The notes under the pieces were generated by a model. It saw only the letters and a list, made by a program, of their open reading frames with translations, searched no databases and was not told the origin of the DNA. The translations under genes and the position numbers were made by a program. A stretch of DNA of 64,000 nt, taken from assembly GCF_001866055.1 (NCBI RefSeq), contig NZ_MLQS01000024.1, positions 34,532-98,531 of the forward strand, in the 5' to 3' direction. Of this stretch, positions 15,495 to 24,715 are shown one piece after another. This DNA is from Anaerobacillus alkalidiazotrophicus (GTDB taxonomy: Bacteria > Bacillota > Bacilli > Bacillales_H > Anaerobacillaceae). Each line of letters opens with the position of its first letter. Position 1 is the stretch's first letter.

Positions 15495-17449
15495 TATAAA
15501 TCACCTCTCCAACTTTGTTCTGTACGAGTTACTTCGTCAACACCAACATAATAACCGTCATCGTAATCAAATGAGCGCATGATGAGGCCGGCGACAATTA
15601 ACGTCGAAGCAACAAGTGCCGGTATTAGCCATTCAAATACTAGGAACAATCCTACGATTGTGAATGCAACACCCATAAAGAACGGAATACCTGAATTACT
15701 TGGCATATGCACTTTTTCAATTTCTTCTTTCTGTAAATGAATTTTTCCTTCTTTCTTCATTTTCCAATAAGCATCAATTGAATCAACTACTGGCAGCTTC
15801 GCAAAGTTATAATGTTGTACTGGTGAAGCAGTTGCCCACTCAAGTGTACGACCATCCCACGGGTCGTTTGAAACTTCGCGGGAAGCATAACGGAAGCTAT
15901 AGTAAATGTTGTAACAGAAAGCCGCAAAACCAGCTGCTAATACTAATGAACCCATAAATGAAATCATTAGTAACGGTTCCCATCCAAGTCCTTCTTGGTA
16001 TGTGTACATACGACGAGACATACCTTTTAATCCTAAGAAGAACATTGGCATAAATGTCATGTTAAACCCTATGTTGAATAACCAGAAATGCCATCTACCG
16101 ATTCGTTCGTTAAGAAGGAAACCGAAGATTTTTGGCCACCAGTAGTAAAGAGCTGCAAATACCGCAAACACAACCCCAGGAATTAATACATAGTGGAAAT
16201 GCGCAACTAAGAACATTGTATTATGGTATTGATAGTCAGCGGCAGCCATTGCCAACATAACCCCTGTAACCCCACCAATCGTAAACGTTGGAATAAACGC
16301 TAATGACCAAAGCATTGCTGTTGTCATTTGGATGCGACCTTTACGCATCGTAAATAACCAGTTGAAAATTTTCATACCAGTCGGTACGGCAATTAACATT
16401 GTTGTAATCGAGAAAACCGAGTTAACGACAGGTCCTGATCCCATTGTAAAGAAGTGGTGAACCCATACAAGCATACTTAAAATCGCAATACCAACGATCG
16501 AGATAACCATTGAACTATATCCATATAAGTTTTTACGTGAGTGTGTGGCAATAATTTCTGAGTAAATACCAAATGCAGGTAGAGCTACGATATATACCTC
16601 AGGGTGACCCCATAACCAAAATAGGTTCGCCCAGTGCATTGGTTCCCCACCACCAGAAATAGTAAAAATATGAGTTCCAAAAATACGATCTAATCCCATG
16701 TAAGCTAAAGCTACAGTAAAAATTGGGAATGCAGCAACGATAATAACTGATGCAATAAATGATGTCCATGTGAACATCGGCATGCGCATTAACGTCATTC
16801 CTTTAGTACGCATTTTTAATATTGTTACGATAAAGTTAATTCCCGACATTAGTGTACCAATTCCAGCAATCTGTAGGGAAATTGCATAATAGTTATTAGC
16901 AATACTTGGTGTAAATTCTTTACCAGCGAGTGGGAAATATGACGTCCATCCAACGTCAGGCGCACCACCGATAACAAATGCAATGTTAAATAACATCGCA
17001 CCACTGAAAAATAACCAGAAACTTAATGCATTTAACTGTGGAAACGCTACATCACGTGCTCCTATTTGTAATGGAATAATGACGTTCATTAAACCGATTA
17101 ATAATGGCATCGCCATAAATAAAATCATAATTATGCCGTGAGCAGTAAATATCTCGTTATAATGCTGAGCACTTAATATCTCCATCCCTGGCCGAGATGT
17201 TTGTGCACGCATCATTAATCCGTCCATTCCACCACGGAAGAACATGACTACCCCAGCTAAAATATACATGATACCAATTTTTTTATGATCTACAGTCGTT
17301 AGCCATTCTGTCCATAGCCAACCCCATTTTTTAAAATACGTTAACCCTGCAACGATCGCAATCGACGTTAGTAAAATAGCAATCTGAGAAGCTAAAATTA
17401 TCGGATCACCAGTTACTAGAATTTCATTAAATTTAATGCCCGTGCCCAT
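15494..17449 (-). CDS. qoxB: Cytochrome aa3 quinol oxidase subunit I
   Basis: The 651-residue catalytic subunit holds the low-spin heme and the heme-CuB centre where O2 is reduced and protons are pumped. Ligands are visible: TAHGIIMILFMAMP (low-spin heme His), WGHPEVYIVALPAFG (CuB His and the cross-linked Tyr), VWVHHFFTMG (CuB His pair), and HFHYVLIPG (heme ligands). The overall sequence follows the B. subtilis QoxB type. Two ATGs are possible, 17455 and 17449; the second has better spacing from AGGAGG. It overlaps qoxA. Confidence 0.97.
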   Translation of the reverse strand: MGTGIKFNEILVTGDPIILASQIAILLTSIAIVAGLTYFKKWGWLWTEWLTTVDHKKIGIMYILAGVVMFFRGGMDGLMMRAQTSRPGMEILSAQHYNEIFTAHGIIMILFMAMPLLIGLMNVIIPLQIGARDVAFPQLNALSFWLFFSGAMLFNIAFVIGGAPDVGWTSYFPLAGKEFTPSIANNYYAISLQIAGIGTLMSGINFIVTILKMRTKGMTLMRMPMFTWTSFIASVIIVAAFPIFTVALAYMGLDRIFGTHIFTISGGGEPMHWANLFWLWGHPEVYIVALPAFGIYSEIIATHSRKNLYGYSSMVISIVGIAILSMLVWVHHFFTMGSGPVVNSVFSITTMLIAVPTGMKIFNWLFTMRKGRIQMTTAMLWSLAFIPTFTIGGVTGVMLAMAAADYQYHNTMFLVAHFHYVLIPGVVFAVFAALYYWWPKIFGFLLNERIGRWHFWLFNIGFNMTFMPMFFLGLKGMSRRMYTYQEGLGWEPLLMISFMGSLVLAAGFAAFCYNIYYSFRYASREVSNDPWDGRTLEWATASPVQHYNFAKLPVVDSIDAYWKMKKEGKIHLQKEEIEKVHMPSNSGIPFFMGVAFTIVGLFLVFEWLIPALVASTLIVAGLIMRSFDYDDGYYVGVDEVTRTEQSWRGDL

Positions 17450-18383
17450 GTTCATGACCTCCTTCTGTCGATCTAGGCTCTATCGTGTTTAATCTTTTTT
17501 CATAATCTTCATCTACCACTTTATAGTAGTTACGATATCCATCTTGATGTAGGAAAATTTGTGCATTTGGATCAGCATGATTTACCCATTGTAAGTGGGT
17601 TTCGTTAAACGTCATACGACCAACAACACCTGGATATAACAATTCCATATAATTTTCTTGTGTTAGTGTCGGAGCAGTTTCTTTCACATCCTGCACCCAC
17701 TGTTCGTAATCGGCTTGTGTTTTCGCAACTACGTCAAAATCCATGTAGGTGTAACCTTGGCCATTAAAGTTCGTGTTACGACCCATAAATGTACCAGGTC
17801 GTTCAGCTAGTAGGTAAAGCTCGTTTTCCATGTTCGCCATCGCGTACTTCTGTCCACCTAATTGAGGCACCCAAAAAGACTGCATCGTACTCGCAGACGT
17901 TAATTTAAAAAGAATCGGGGTATCCACTGGTATATTTGCATAGTTAACCGTTTGAATATCTTCTTCTGGGTAACTAAAGATCCATTTCCAGTCTGCTGCT
18001 GTCACGTGGATTGTAATTGGTTCTTTATCTTCATACCCTTTTGGAACATCTTCAACCGCAAACGTTACGAGAACCGTTGGGATTGTTAATGCAATTACAA
18101 TTAGTAGAGGGATTACAGTCCATGTAATTTCTAATGCTAGACTGCCTTTTTCCTCTTCAGGTTCATAGTCCTTATTTTTAGATGTTTCACGATACTTCCA
18201 GACGATATAAATAAAGAGTGCAAAAACAATCATCACAACAATCGCCATCATCAATAGAGAAAAATTAATTAAATCTAGGATACTCCTAGCCTGCGGTCCC
18301 TCTGGTTGGAAAACAACCATTTCACAACCACTAAGTACTGTTAGCAGTCCTAAAACAAACAGTGATAAAAGTAGTTTTTTCAC
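17433..18383 (-). CDS. qoxA: Cytochrome aa3 quinol oxidase subunit II (lipoprotein)
   Basis: A 316-residue subunit with a lipoprotein signal peptide (LTVLSGCEMV, lipobox LSGC), two transmembrane helices and an extracytoplasmic cupredoxin-like domain. The Cys-x3-Cys CuA ligands of cytochrome c oxidases are absent, and the segments ADWKWIFSYPEEDIQTVNY and QSFWVPQLGGQKYAM match QoxA, so this oxidase takes electrons from menaquinol and not from cytochrome c. The C-terminus ends in a His-rich tail (GGHEHGHGH). The start is GTG at 18383 with AAGGGAG upstream. First gene of qoxABCD. Confidence 0.96.
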   Translation of the reverse strand: MKKLLLSLFVLGLLTVLSGCEMVVFQPEGPQARSILDLINFSLLMMAIVVMIVFALFIYIVWKYRETSKNKDYEPEEEKGSLALEITWTVIPLLIVIALTIPTVLVTFAVEDVPKGYEDKEPITIHVTAADWKWIFSYPEEDIQTVNYANIPVDTPILFKLTSASTMQSFWVPQLGGQKYAMANMENELYLLAERPGTFMGRNTNFNGQGYTYMDFDVVAKTQADYEQWVQDVKETAPTLTQENYMELLYPGVVGRMTFNETHLQWVNHADPNAQIFLHQDGYRNYYKVVDEDYEKRLNTIEPRSTEGGHEHGHGH

Positions 18384-18540
18384 AAGAGTAACTCCCTTCT
18401 TTTCAGACTACCTCATCTCTATATATGTAAAATTTAGGTGAGATAGTCTCATTTAATTTAGTTAACATTTGGCAAAAAAAGTTTTCACTATAGACAAGGT
18501 GTTAATATCTAAAAATAGTTTACGAGAAAAAATAAAGAAA

Positions 18541-18573
18541 TTCTGTGTCTAAAGTGTGAACTTTTTGTGTCGG
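18541..18573. promoter_or_regulatory. Candidate ResD/PhoP-type direct-repeat array upstream of qoxA
   Basis: Three 11-bp steps read TTCTGTGTCTA, AAGTGTGAACT and TTTTGTGTCGG on the plus strand. On the strand of qoxA the elements read as TTCACA- or GACACA-type repeats. ResD (TTTGTGAAT) and PhoP (TTNACA with 5-bp gaps) recognise such patterns. About 160 bp upstream of qoxA. Which regulator binds is inferred. Confidence 0.45.
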
Positions 18574-18713
18574 ATTATTTTAGGAAGTAATGAAAACTAT
18601 GTTTTTTACTTTTTTTGCCACTGTTAACATTTCTTACATTTATTATAATTCTTTGAATCTCTATATACCAACAATTTGACTCACAAGCCAATTGAAGAAA
18701 AGGAAAGAAGACC

Positions 18714-18735
18714 ATTTGTGAACTTTTTGTGAACG
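18714..18735. promoter_or_regulatory. Second candidate ResD/PhoP-type direct repeat
   Basis: ATTTGTGAACT and TTTTGTGAACG stand in tandem with an 11-bp period. The minus strand reads TTCACA, five bases, TTCACA, a good PhoP-box pair; the plus strand matches the ResD TTTGTGAA core twice. About 330 bp upstream of qoxA, in a 518-bp gap that otherwise holds only a terminator. Confidence 0.5.
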
Positions 18736-18785
18736 AATAATGTTTTAACTATTCTTAATTTTATATTTTGTTATTTTCCGATAAT

Positions 18786-18841
18786 AAAAAAGATTGACGA
18801 AAACGTCCACCATAGGTGGTTCATTTTTGTCAACCTTTTAT
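18786..18841 (-). terminator. Terminator downstream of the MurE-like gene
   Basis: On the minus strand AAAAGGTTGAC...GAACCACC pairs with GGTGGAC...GTCAATCTTTT. The long interrupted stem ends in T-rich sequence. It lies 60 bp past the stop of the gene at 18902-20335. Confidence 0.8.
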
Positions 18842-18901
18842 TTAATGATTTTTGGAAAGGAGTCTCCCACTTTAAGCGCTGCTAAGTGATGGATAGTTCA
18901 C

Positions 18902-20335
18902 TTACCCAGAATGTTCTAAGTAGTTAAGGGTTTCACGGTCAGACGTACTTGGTAAAGTAAACTGATGTTTATAGAGTTCTGGTCCCTTCCCAGTTATTAA
19001 TACAGTATCATCACCTTCAACTACACCCCATGCGTATTTTATAGCCTCTGTTCGATCGACTATAACTTTACATTTTTTGTTATCACATTTATTTATCAAC
19101 TCATTCATCTGCGCGGTCATATCATTAATATCTTCACCATTTAAATCATCTAACGTAAGGATGGTTTCGTTACATAAATTTGTAGAAGCTTTAAGCATTG
19201 GTAATCGTTTTTGCTGATCTCGTTTTCCCCGAAAACCAAAAATATGAAACAATTTACCTTTCGTTAGATTTCTTGATGTTGATAAACAATGAATGAGTGC
19301 ATCAGGACTATGGGCGTAATCAACGATAAACTTAGCATTGTTCGGATGATTGTATTGTTCAAACCGTCCAGGTACACCTTGAAACGTTTGAAGCGCGTGA
19401 ATAATTTCTTCGGGTTCAAGACCAAGTCGCCTTGCCGTCAAGTATGCTTGCATCGTATTCCAAATGTTATGTATCCCAGGTAATATGGAAAATAACGTAT
19501 AGGTATGGATGCCATCTTTTATCACAAACGTTGGTTTTTCATACGTTTTAATTTCTAATAACTGAAGTTGGTCTTTATCTTTTTCACCAAATGAAAACAC
19601 ATGTTTTCTTTCATTTTCCAACTGGCTAATTAGCCGTTCGCCCCAGTTAGTATAACTGCCTACAATAGCCTCGCCATTCTTATTCATCAATTCAAATAAT
19701 TTTGACTTTGCTTTAAAATAACTGTCTAGGGTACCATGATAATCTAAATGTTCATGGCTAAGATTCGTGAAAAGGCCATAATCAATCGAAGTACCTTCTA
19801 GTCTATGTTGGTCGATACCGTGTGAGGAAGCTTCCATTACCACGTATGAATCGTTGCTTTCGGATAACATTTTTTGCAAAACAAGTGTATCTGGTGTCGT
19901 ATTTAGTGCAGGTATTTTTTGGTCATTAATCACATGCTCGACCGTTCCAAAAAGGGAACAACTCTCTCCTACAGTATTAAGGATATGTCTAATTAAGTAA
20001 GAAGTCGTTGTCTTTCCATTTGTCCCTGTTACTGCAACGACCGTATGTTTTTTTGAAGGGTTACAATAGTAATGGGAAGCTAAATTTCCTAGTACTTTCC
20101 TCGAATTTTCCACCTTAAAATAAGGGATAGGAAGTCCGTTCATGTCCTTCTCTCCAACAATAGCAATAGCACCTCTTGTGATGGCATCTTGAATATACTG
20201 ATGTCCATCAATGGCATTCCCATTTATAGCAACAAAGACATTACCTCGTTCTATTAACTTCGAATTAGATTGAATACCGGTATATCTTAGGTTGTTTAAA
20301 CTTTTAACTATATCGTGCAACCTTCTTTCAGACAT
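18902..20335 (-). CDS. MurE-like Mur ligase paralogue of unknown substrate
   Basis: A 477-residue ATP-dependent Mur ligase. The three-domain order is clear: an N-terminal UDP-sugar-binding-like part (DGHQYIQDAITRGAIAIVGE), the central ATPase with the P-loop VTGTNGKTTTSYLIRHIL and TTPDT, and the C-terminal amino-acid domain. It is closest to MurE, UDP-MurNAc-tripeptide synthetase. At the MurE substrate motif, where DAP-adding enzymes have DNPR, this protein reads LTLDDLNGEDI, and the usual GKGHE is GKGPE. So the added amino acid is probably not ordinary meso-DAP or Lys. The start is the ATG at 20335, preceded by AAAGGAG. It stands outside the dcw cluster, alone, with its own terminator. Confidence 0.85.
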   Translation of the reverse strand: MSERRLHDIVKSLNNLRYTGIQSNSKLIERGNVFVAINGNAIDGHQYIQDAITRGAIAIVGEKDMNGLPIPYFKVENSRKVLGNLASHYYCNPSKKHTVVAVTGTNGKTTTSYLIRHILNTVGESCSLFGTVEHVINDQKIPALNTTPDTLVLQKMLSESNDSYVVMEASSHGIDQHRLEGTSIDYGLFTNLSHEHLDYHGTLDSYFKAKSKLFELMNKNGEAIVGSYTNWGERLISQLENERKHVFSFGEKDKDQLQLLEIKTYEKPTFVIKDGIHTYTLFSILPGIHNIWNTMQAYLTARRLGLEPEEIIHALQTFQGVPGRFEQYNHPNNAKFIVDYAHSPDALIHCLSTSRNLTKGKLFHIFGFRGKRDQQKRLPMLKASTNLCNETILTLDDLNGEDINDMTAQMNELINKCDNKKCKVIVDRTEAIKYAWGVVEGDDTVLITGKGPELYKHQFTLPSTSDRETLNYLEHSG

Positions 20336-20530
20336 CTCCAAACTCCTTTAAGTTAGTAATACTAGGTATAGATTTCTATTTTTTCTTCGTTTACATTCTT
20401 AATTATTAAGAGGAAACCATTCAAATACATAAATTGGTATTAAATAACATATTTAAAATTCCCTAGATTTCAGAAAAAAATACGTAGAAAAAAAAGACCC
20501 CTCATTGTTCGGAATACACAATCCTATACC

Positions 20531-20660
20531 AGAGAACTCGTTCTAGCTTCGCTAGAACTTCCATTCAGATGGAGTCTCAACTCCACGTGAATGGAAGTTC
20601 CCACCTACGCTCCGCTTAGAGGTGGGGGGCTATGAGCCTTAGGAACAAATCAGTTTTATT
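20531..20660 (+). repeat. Family II structured repeat (II-b)
   Basis: Same order as II-a: GAACTCGTTCTAGCTTCGC hairpin, CAGATGGAGTCTCAACTCCAC, CCCACCTACGCTCCGCTTAG...GTGG, and the tail AAATCAGTTT. It lies about 200 bp upstream of the MurE-like gene. Confidence 0.8.
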
Positions 20661-20715
20661 TATACAACAATGGTCATTGGCCTAAGTAAAAATTCACAAA
20701 TTCAGCTACCATTTA

Positions 20716-20891
20716 GGACAGGGATTCCGTTATTTTTGAATAATTCGCTTTTATAAAATTTTCACGGACACCAGATCACTTATTTAATCAAAGCAATTAA
20801 ATAATTACTATTAAGAGACTAAATAGCGGCTTCTCTGTCCGCAAAATCTTAAATTCACGTATTTTTTTCAAAATAACGGATCTGATGTCCG
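20716..20891. repeat. Cluster of four ~21-bp dispersed units, two forward and two reverse
   Basis: Units of the pattern CGGACANNAGATCCGTTATTT lie at 20716-20735 and 20765-20785 (forward) and at 20821-20841 and 20871-20891 (reverse), about 50 bp apart. The four together form an inverted arrangement. No reading frame explains them. Protein-binding or transposon-end functions are both possible. Confidence 0.6.
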
Positions 20892-21043
20892 AATAAGTCA
20901 GTACAGTAACTGAGTCATGGGAGAAAAGGTGAGTCAATATAGAGGGAGGCTTTTCTTTCTCTACTTAATCATAGAGGAGAGACAAACTTTCTAGACAATT
21001 AGGCACTTTAGACAGCTTTGGAAATTCGTCATTTTATCTAAAA

Positions 21044-21085
21044 TAAAGAGGTACAAATCGTAATTTTCGATTTGTACCTCTTTTT
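21044..21085 (-). terminator. Terminator of the two-component operon
   Basis: GAGGTACAAATCG and CGATTTGTACCTC form a perfect 13-bp stem with A/T runs on each side, 20 bp beyond the kinase stop at 21106. It may act in both directions. Confidence 0.92.
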
Positions 21086-21105
21086 AGTAAACGCACCCTT
21101 CTAAA

Positions 21106-22509
21106 TCATTTCAATTCTTTTGGTAAAATCAAATAAAAACTAGTTCCTTGTCCGATCTCGCTTTTTACTTTCACGCTTCCCCCATGGATTTCCACGATTT
21201 CCTTAACAATCGCTAGACCAAGGCCACTACCGCCACTTTCTCTTGAACGAGATTTATCAACTCGATAGAAACGCTCCCAAATGTGAGGTAAGTCTTCTTG
21301 ACTCATACCAATCCCATTGTCCTTGATTTCAATCGTAATGTTTTTATCTTCCTCGGAAACAATTAAATGAATATAGCCATTTTTAGGCGTATATCGAATA
21401 CTATTTTCGATAATGTTGATCACAGCTTGACCTAAGCGCTGTTCGTCAATTGGCGCTACAATTTCTTGATTGTTAGCAATCACCTTACAATCAATTGACT
21501 GATGATCTAACATAAGCTGTCTAGAAGCTACAATTGATTCAAGCCAGGAAAGGATGTTTTTACGCTCCTTATAGAGAACAAGTTTACCTTCTTCAAGCTT
21601 TGTTAACTGAAATAGGTCGCTAACTAAATATTCCATCCGTTTTGCTTCGTTATAAATTACATCTAAATTGCGTCGCCAATCTGTTTCATTAATAACCTCC
21701 TGATCTCTCATGATTGCTGAATACCCTTTTATATAGGTAATCGGTGTTCGTAAATCATGTGAAATGTGAGAAATAAACTGCCTTTTTGAATCACGGTAGT
21801 CTTTTAACTGCTTTGTCATTACACGAATATCTTCTGCTAGTTGGCCTACCTCATCATCACCAGAAATGGAGAGCTTAATATCTAAATCACCATTAGAAAT
21901 TTCTCTTGTAGTTTGGCTGATTTTTATTAATGGCTTAGAAACTACTTTTGTTAAATAAACGGTTAATATGATACCTACAACTAATGCAAACAAACCCATA
22001 CCTAGTAACAGTAAGGCTAACTGTTGTTTTGCTTTTTCAAATTCGCCCGTATCTTTATCCATAAAGAAAAATCCTTCTAATTTTCCATCAATATAGATTG
22101 GTTTATACGCCCAAATGTGCGGGATATGGAAATCAATACCTGTATTGATATATTGCAAGTTCTCTCCATGAGTTGTTTGTTGTTTTTTAATCCAGATCTG
22201 ATATTGATATAACCAATCAAACTGGATCTCCCCTGAAGAATCAATCATATTTAAATTCGGGTCAAAATACACTAACTGAACATGCCGTTCACGATTTTTT
22301 TCAACCGCTAAGTAAGAAACAACTTCTGAATCCATACCTTCTTCAATCATCACGGTATAGGCACGTAACTCATCAAGAGCTTCATGGGCTAGATGTTCTT
22401 TATAAAAGTTTTTAAAAAAATGGTAAGAAAGGATAACCATTGTACTAATAATAATTAAGAGGATTATTAAAACAAAACCCGTAATTTTCCTTGAAAGCTT
22501 CTTTTTCAT
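21106..22509 (-). CDS. Sensor histidine kinase with HAMP domain
   Basis: A 467-residue membrane kinase. The first transmembrane helix (FVLIILLIIISTMVILSY) is followed by an extracytoplasmic domain of about 135 residues, a second helix (LALLLLGMGLFALVVGIILT) and HAMP (SKPLIKISQTTREISNGD). HisKA holds the phosphorylated His in FISHISHDLRTPITY. The HATPase domain has IIENSIRYTPKNG (N box), DNGIGM and GGSGLGLAIVKEI. The start at 22509 follows AGAAGGA. It lies 13 bp after its partner regulator. The architecture is common in Bacillaceae (PhoR-like without PAS); the signal is unknown. Confidence 0.93.
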   Translation of the reverse strand: MKKKLSRKITGFVLIILLIIISTMVILSYHFFKNFYKEHLAHEALDELRAYTVMIEEGMDSEVVSYLAVEKNRERHVQLVYFDPNLNMIDSSGEIQFDWLYQYQIWIKKQQTTHGENLQYINTGIDFHIPHIWAYKPIYIDGKLEGFFFMDKDTGEFEKAKQQLALLLLGMGLFALVVGIILTVYLTKVVSKPLIKISQTTREISNGDLDIKLSISGDDEVGQLAEDIRVMTKQLKDYRDSKRQFISHISHDLRTPITYIKGYSAIMRDQEVINETDWRRNLDVIYNEAKRMEYLVSDLFQLTKLEEGKLVLYKERKNILSWLESIVASRQLMLDHQSIDCKVIANNQEIVAPIDEQRLGQAVINIIENSIRYTPKNGYIHLIVSEEDKNITIEIKDNGIGMSQEDLPHIWERFYRVDKSRSRESGGSGLGLAIVKEIVEIHGGSVKVKSEIGQGTSFYLILPKELK

Positions 22510-22522
22510 TCTTATGTCCTTC

Positions 22523-23224
22523 TCATTTTGAACCATTGTCTATCATTTGGTAGCCAACACCCCAAACCGTTTCGATAATTTGTTTATTTAGGCCAACAGC
22601 TTTTAATTTTTCCCTTACATTCTTTATATGAGTATCAATCATCCTGGTGTCTCCTTTATGATCGTCATCCCATTCTAGTTGAACGAGTTGTTCCCTACTA
22701 TATACTCTACCGGGGTTTTTCGCCAAGCGTACTAACAACTTATACTCTTTCTTTGTTAATGTAAGTACATGACTCGCGTAGGAAACCCTCATTTTATCTT
22801 CTTCAAAGAGCAAACCATGTATCTGATAAGAGGAAACATCTTCTAACTCTGTTCTTTTTGATCTCCTCATCACTGATTCAATTCTAGCAATTAATTCTTT
22901 TGGTTCAAAAGGCTTAACAATATAATCATCGGCTCCAAGTTGCAAGCCTTCAACGATACGGTCTGTTTCACCAAGTGCCGTTAACATAATAATCGGAACA
23001 TCTTTATCAATCATTTCACGTACATTTGTTAAAACTTCAAAACCGTCAACTGTTGGCATCATAATATCTAAAATAATTAAATCATACTTTACATCCATCA
23101 CTTTTTGTAAGGCATCAAACCCTGTTTGCGCTTCATCGATTTCATATCCAGAAGGCTTGAGGCAGACAGATAACAGAATGCGCATTTCTTTTTCATCATC
23201 AACAATCAATACTTTTTTCCCCAT
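22523..23224 (-). CDS. OmpR/PhoB-family response regulator
   Basis: A 233-residue regulator with a receiver domain (VLIVDDEKEMR; phosphoacceptor Asp in LIILDIMMP; switch Thr in MLTALGE; Lys in YIVKPFEPKELI) and a C-terminal winged helix (LTKKEYKLLVRLAKNPGRVY, MIDTHIKNVREKL). It is cotranscribed with the kinase at 21106-22509. GGAGGTG precedes the ATG. Targets are unknown. The candidate repeat sites before qoxA are 4 kb away and could belong to another regulator. Confidence 0.94.
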   Translation of the reverse strand: MGKKVLIVDDEKEMRILLSVCLKPSGYEIDEAQTGFDALQKVMDVKYDLIILDIMMPTVDGFEVLTNVREMIDKDVPIIMLTALGETDRIVEGLQLGADDYIVKPFEPKELIARIESVMRRSKRTELEDVSSYQIHGLLFEEDKMRVSYASHVLTLTKKEYKLLVRLAKNPGRVYSREQLVQLEWDDDHKGDTRMIDTHIKNVREKLKAVGLNKQIIETVWGVGYQMIDNGSK

Positions 23225-23366
23225 AACTACACCTCCATTATTTTTTCAGTTATCTAGTAAGTAAAGAAGGTGAAGTCGTAACTCCACCTATTGTAAAACA
23301 AAAAGGACTTACCCAAACCTTTCAGGGAATTTTCCAATCACAAAAAGTCTTAGACGAGCATACGAT

Positions 23367-24608
23367 TTAAGCCGATTGCTTCTGCTTTTCCTCTTTTTGA
23401 ACCGATTTGATTAAAAGTGTCCCAACGATTGCTGTGATAGGAATTGAAAGGATTAATCCGATGCTTCCCGCCGCTGTTCTTAATATTTCAACGACTAAAA
23501 ATTCCATGTGTATTAGTTCTGAAAATGTATTTTCATAGGCATATAATAGCATTAATAAAGGTAATGCCGCACCAACATAAGCAAGTATTAAGGTGTTGGC
23601 CATCGTCCCCATAATATCTTTTCCGACATTCATTCCTGATGTAAATAATTGTTTTCGACTAATAGATGGATCTGCTTTTTGCACTTCATCCATAGCAGAC
23701 GCTATTGAGATTGCAACATCCATCACAGCTCCTAATGCCCCGATAATAATTCCGGCTAATAATAATCCTTGAAAATCAATCGAAACCTCTTGATGGAAAA
23801 GTTGTAGCATTCTTTCTTCTTCACCATGTAACCCTGTCAATTTCATAGAGTTCGAAAAAATAATCGATATTACCGCTGCAGAGGCTAAACCACCGATCGT
23901 TCCAGATACTGCTGCTAAAGTTTTAATCGTAAACCCACTGACCATAATAAACGTTGATGCCGTAACAATCGCACCTGTGAGTATTGCTAAATACACAGGG
24001 TTATAGCCAGCAAATAAATACGGGATCATAAATTTGAAGATGATAAATAGTGTAAAGCCTAACGTTACAACGGATTTAACACCTTGCTTTTGACCAAACA
24101 ATAATAATAAAGCGATAAATATACCGATAATCACAAAGGTTGGAAGATCTCTCGTGTAATCCATTACATCAGCGGCAACAATATCTCCATCTACCAACTG
24201 AATTTGTACAAAAACTTCATCATTCTCTGTCAACTGAAAGTTACCATACCCTCTTCCATCTCCAGGATAGGTATAACTTTCTGCTTCAAAAGTTTCCCCT
24301 TTGTATTCTCCCTCTAATATTTCGGCTCGAACAAGGTGATGCTCCATTTCCACTCCACTAAACGGGTCCTCATTAATATGGCTTTCAACTACTTCAACAA
24401 TTCTCGCTTTCATTGTTTTCGTTTCATAACCATTATTGTTCATTAGCGAGTTATCGTTTTCTTGATCGTTTTCGTAAATTGGATAGGATTCCGTTTGTTC
24501 TACTTCATCAACATTCAATATGTTTTCGTTTGCTACTACTTCACTGACTGAATAAAATGCTAGGGTTACAAGTAAGATTGCTAGTGTTTTGATTATTTTT
24601 TTACTCAT
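23367..24608 (-). CDS. YibE/F family membrane protein
   Basis: A 413-residue protein with a signal-anchor start, an extracytoplasmic N-terminal domain (ARIVEVVESHINEDPFSGVE and an OB-like stretch), then seven or eight transmembrane segments with VMDVAISIASAMDEVQKADPS, the hallmark loop of the YibE/F family. The molecular role of this family is unknown; transport is suspected. The start MSKKIIKTL at 24608 has AGGAAAGGA upstream, and a longer frame adds 13 residues. It sits between copA and the two-component operon, in the same direction, with no clear operon partner. Confidence 0.88.
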   Translation of the reverse strand: MSKKIIKTLAILLVTLAFYSVSEVVANENILNVDEVEQTESYPIYENDQENDNSLMNNNGYETKTMKARIVEVVESHINEDPFSGVEMEHHLVRAEILEGEYKGETFEAESYTYPGDGRGYGNFQLTENDEVFVQIQLVDGDIVAADVMDYTRDLPTFVIIGIFIALLLLFGQKQGVKSVVTLGFTLFIIFKFMIPYLFAGYNPVYLAILTGAIVTASTFIMVSGFTIKTLAAVSGTIGGLASAAVISIIFSNSMKLTGLHGEEERMLQLFHQEVSIDFQGLLLAGIIIGALGAVMDVAISIASAMDEVQKADPSISRKQLFTSGMNVGKDIMGTMANTLILAYVGAALPLLMLLYAYENTFSELIHMEFLVVEILRTAAGSIGLILSIPITAIVGTLLIKSVQKEEKQKQSA

Positions 24609-24715
24609 TGTTCTTCCTTTCCTTGTTTCCTCTCCTTCAGATTGCACAAATACTCTAAGTTTAAACTTAAAATTAGTTTGCTGTTACTCTTAATGGAATT
24701 TTAACATTCACTAGT

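Noticed and set aside
14585..18383. Cytochrome c oxidase of the caa3 type (ctaCDEF)
   Set aside because: Subunit II lacks the CuA Cys ligands and a heme c domain, and has the DWKWIFSYPEEDIQTVNY pattern of QoxA; the quinol oxidase call fits better.
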